Assembly (NCBI GenBank): GCA_031553755.1
Contig: JAVBKZ010000021.1
Location: 62,001 to 126,000, forward strand
Length of the DNA: 64,000 bases
Origin: JAIRVZ01 sp031553755
Lineage (GTDB): Bacteria > Bacteroidota > Bacteroidia > Bacteroidales > Azobacteroidaceae
Reading direction: 5' to 3'
The notes beneath the pieces were generated by a model, which searched no databases, was not told the origin of the DNA, and saw only the letters and a program-made list of their open reading frames with translations. The position numbers and the translations under genes are program-made. The first letter of the stretch is position 1, and each line of letters starts with the position of its first letter. Positions 63,111 through 64,000 of this stretch are shown piece by piece.

Positions 63111-64000
63111 ATGAAAATTAAAACAAAAAGTTGCGTTCAGCACATCCGATGGATGTGGCTGATGCTAGTCGTTATTGGTATTGTCGGTTGTAAAGACGAC
63201 AAGGAAGAGGATGCGATAAGCGCCTTCGATCCGGGCAAATCGGTAGTTGTTTCATCTTTTATTCCCGCAGAAGGAGGGAAAAATACCCGCTTGGTTTTGT
63301 ACGGAGATAATTTCGGAAACGATATTTCCAAAATCAAAGTGACTATAGGGGAAGAAGTTGCCAAAGTAATAAGTGTTAGAGGGCAAAGTTTGTATTGTCT
63401 TGTCCCGATTCAGGCCAATGATGGAAAAATGGACATACAGGTGAGTATTCTCGATGCCAATGAAGATGTGATGGCTTCAGCAAAACCAGATTCCGCATTC
63501 CACTATGTTAGGAAAGTACGTGTTTCTACTTTTTTAGGGGATTATAAATCAGTAGAATCTGAAGTCGTAAAAAAAGAGGGTGCGTTTGGTGATTGTGGTT
63601 CATTTCGGGCTACAAAATGGTTAACATTCGATCCGCAAAATCCCAATCATTTGTATATTGCTTGTGCAACACAAGGTTGTCGCTTGATTGATTTTGAGAA
63701 AAAATATGTATCCAACTTTACTACTGGTATTGACAATGTTCCTTGTATCAATTGGACATTAGGCGGTGATATGATTGTTTCTCGTGACCAAGCTACTGAT
63801 GGAGTTACCGGTAATTATTTGTTTTCCCGTTCCTCCAATTTTGCTCAAAAAAACGACTTGTGCGTTGGTAGGGGACTTAAAAACACGACTACTCACCCTA
63901 TAAACGGGGAATTATATTTCGGAAGATTCAGAGCCGGTGATTTTCAGCGGTATGATTATGATACAAGAGAGGTGACAACAGTGTTCCAAAACACATACGC
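63111..64000 (+). CDS. IPT/TIG domain lipoprotein with beta-propeller, partial (surface glycan-binding protein)
   Basis: The frame is open from ATG 63111 to the window end (296 codons, no stop). It has a lipoprotein signal (VIGIVGCKDD), then an IPT/TIG domain (about 45-125, SFIPAEGGKNTRLVLYGDNFG, ISKIKVTIG), then propeller-type blades (KWLTFDPQNPNHLYIACA, RLIDFEKKYVSNF, ELYFGRF). IPT-NHL lipoproteins typically act as surface glycan-binding proteins beside SusC/SusD pairs. Its own TTAACCC-type promoter ties it to the rest of the cluster. The C-terminal part is outside the window. Confidence 0.82.
   Translation, partial: MKIKTKSCVQHIRWMWLMLVVIGIVGCKDDKEEDAISAFDPGKSVVVSSFIPAEGGKNTRLVLYGDNFGNDISKIKVTIGEEVAKVISVRGQSLYCLVPIQANDGKMDIQVSILDANEDVMASAKPDSAFHYVRKVRVSTFLGDYKSVESEVVKKEGAFGDCGSFRATKWLTFDPQNPNHLYIACATQGCRLIDFEKKYVSNFTTGIDNVPCINWTLGGDMIVSRDQATDGVTGNYLFSRSSNFAQKNDLCVGRGLKNTTTHPINGELYFGRFRAGDFQRYDYDTREVTTVFQNTY

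Overview
The window is an AT-rich (roughly 35-37% GC by eye) chromosomal segment from a member of the Bacteroidota, most likely Bacteroidales. The evidence is the sigma-ABfr-type promoters (TTTG-N19-TAnnTTTG), the eleven proteins ending in type IX secretion (T9SS)-like sorting domains, the SusE/SGBP-like IPT lipoprotein at the right edge, and the dense set of glycan-active enzymes. No species-specific marker is visible, so I do not name a genus.

Layout. (1) 1-1515: housekeeping region with mltG (minus strand) divergent from a tRNA-Ser(GCU) that has its own promoter and terminator. (2) 1961-24866: unit 1, all plus strand. It holds an alpha/alpha-toroid protein, a T9SS repeat protein, a calpain-like protease lipoprotein, GH31, a secreted TldD/TldE-like pair, a purple-acid-phosphatase-like protein, GH32, a DUF4965-type lipoprotein and, last, a membrane-spanning Kelch/SARP-like regulator. 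(3) 25049-44909: unit 2, with a second DUF4965-type lipoprotein, GH92, GH2, a 1451-aa GH76, a Ser-type sulfatase, two related pairs of GH43 genes (the fourth member lies in unit 3), a CotH-like protein and a small T9SS protein. (4) 45838-62738: unit 3, three repeat-only T9SS proteins, a SASA-type esterase and a GH67 alpha-glucuronidase both fused to the same repeats, and a GH43 lipoprotein. (5) 63111-end: the truncated start of an IPT/TIG lipoprotein, probably the surface glycan-binding part of a fourth unit.

How it may work together. Each of the four plus-strand units is headed by copies of a heptamer TTAACCC, mostly in tandem at 10-12 nt period. In three of them one heptamer begins exactly 28 nt before a TAnnTTTG -7 element. 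The only transcription factor in the window is the Kelch-TM-winged helix-BTAD protein at the end of unit 1. SARP-type proteins bind heptameric direct repeats next to the promoter, so a self-contained regulon controlled by this one-component membrane sensor is the main hypothesis. The enzyme set (GH92, GH76, GH2, GH31 for mannan or complex glycans; GH67, GH43, acetyl esterase for glucuronoxylan-type material; GH32 for fructans; one sulfatase) implies attack on mixed plant, algal or fungal polysaccharide. Many of these enzymes are T9SS cargo. No SusC/SusD pair lies in the window.

A second major theme is an unassigned ~200-250-residue repeat domain, present about 12 times in six proteins. It alternates with cadherin-like beta-sandwich domains and is also fused to the GH67 and the esterase. 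Non-coding repeats are abundant: a ~147-bp MITE-like element, a 204-bp element with 20-bp terminal inverted repeats, four near-identical intergenic palindromes, and a heptanucleotide tandem repeat directly before the sulfatase start.
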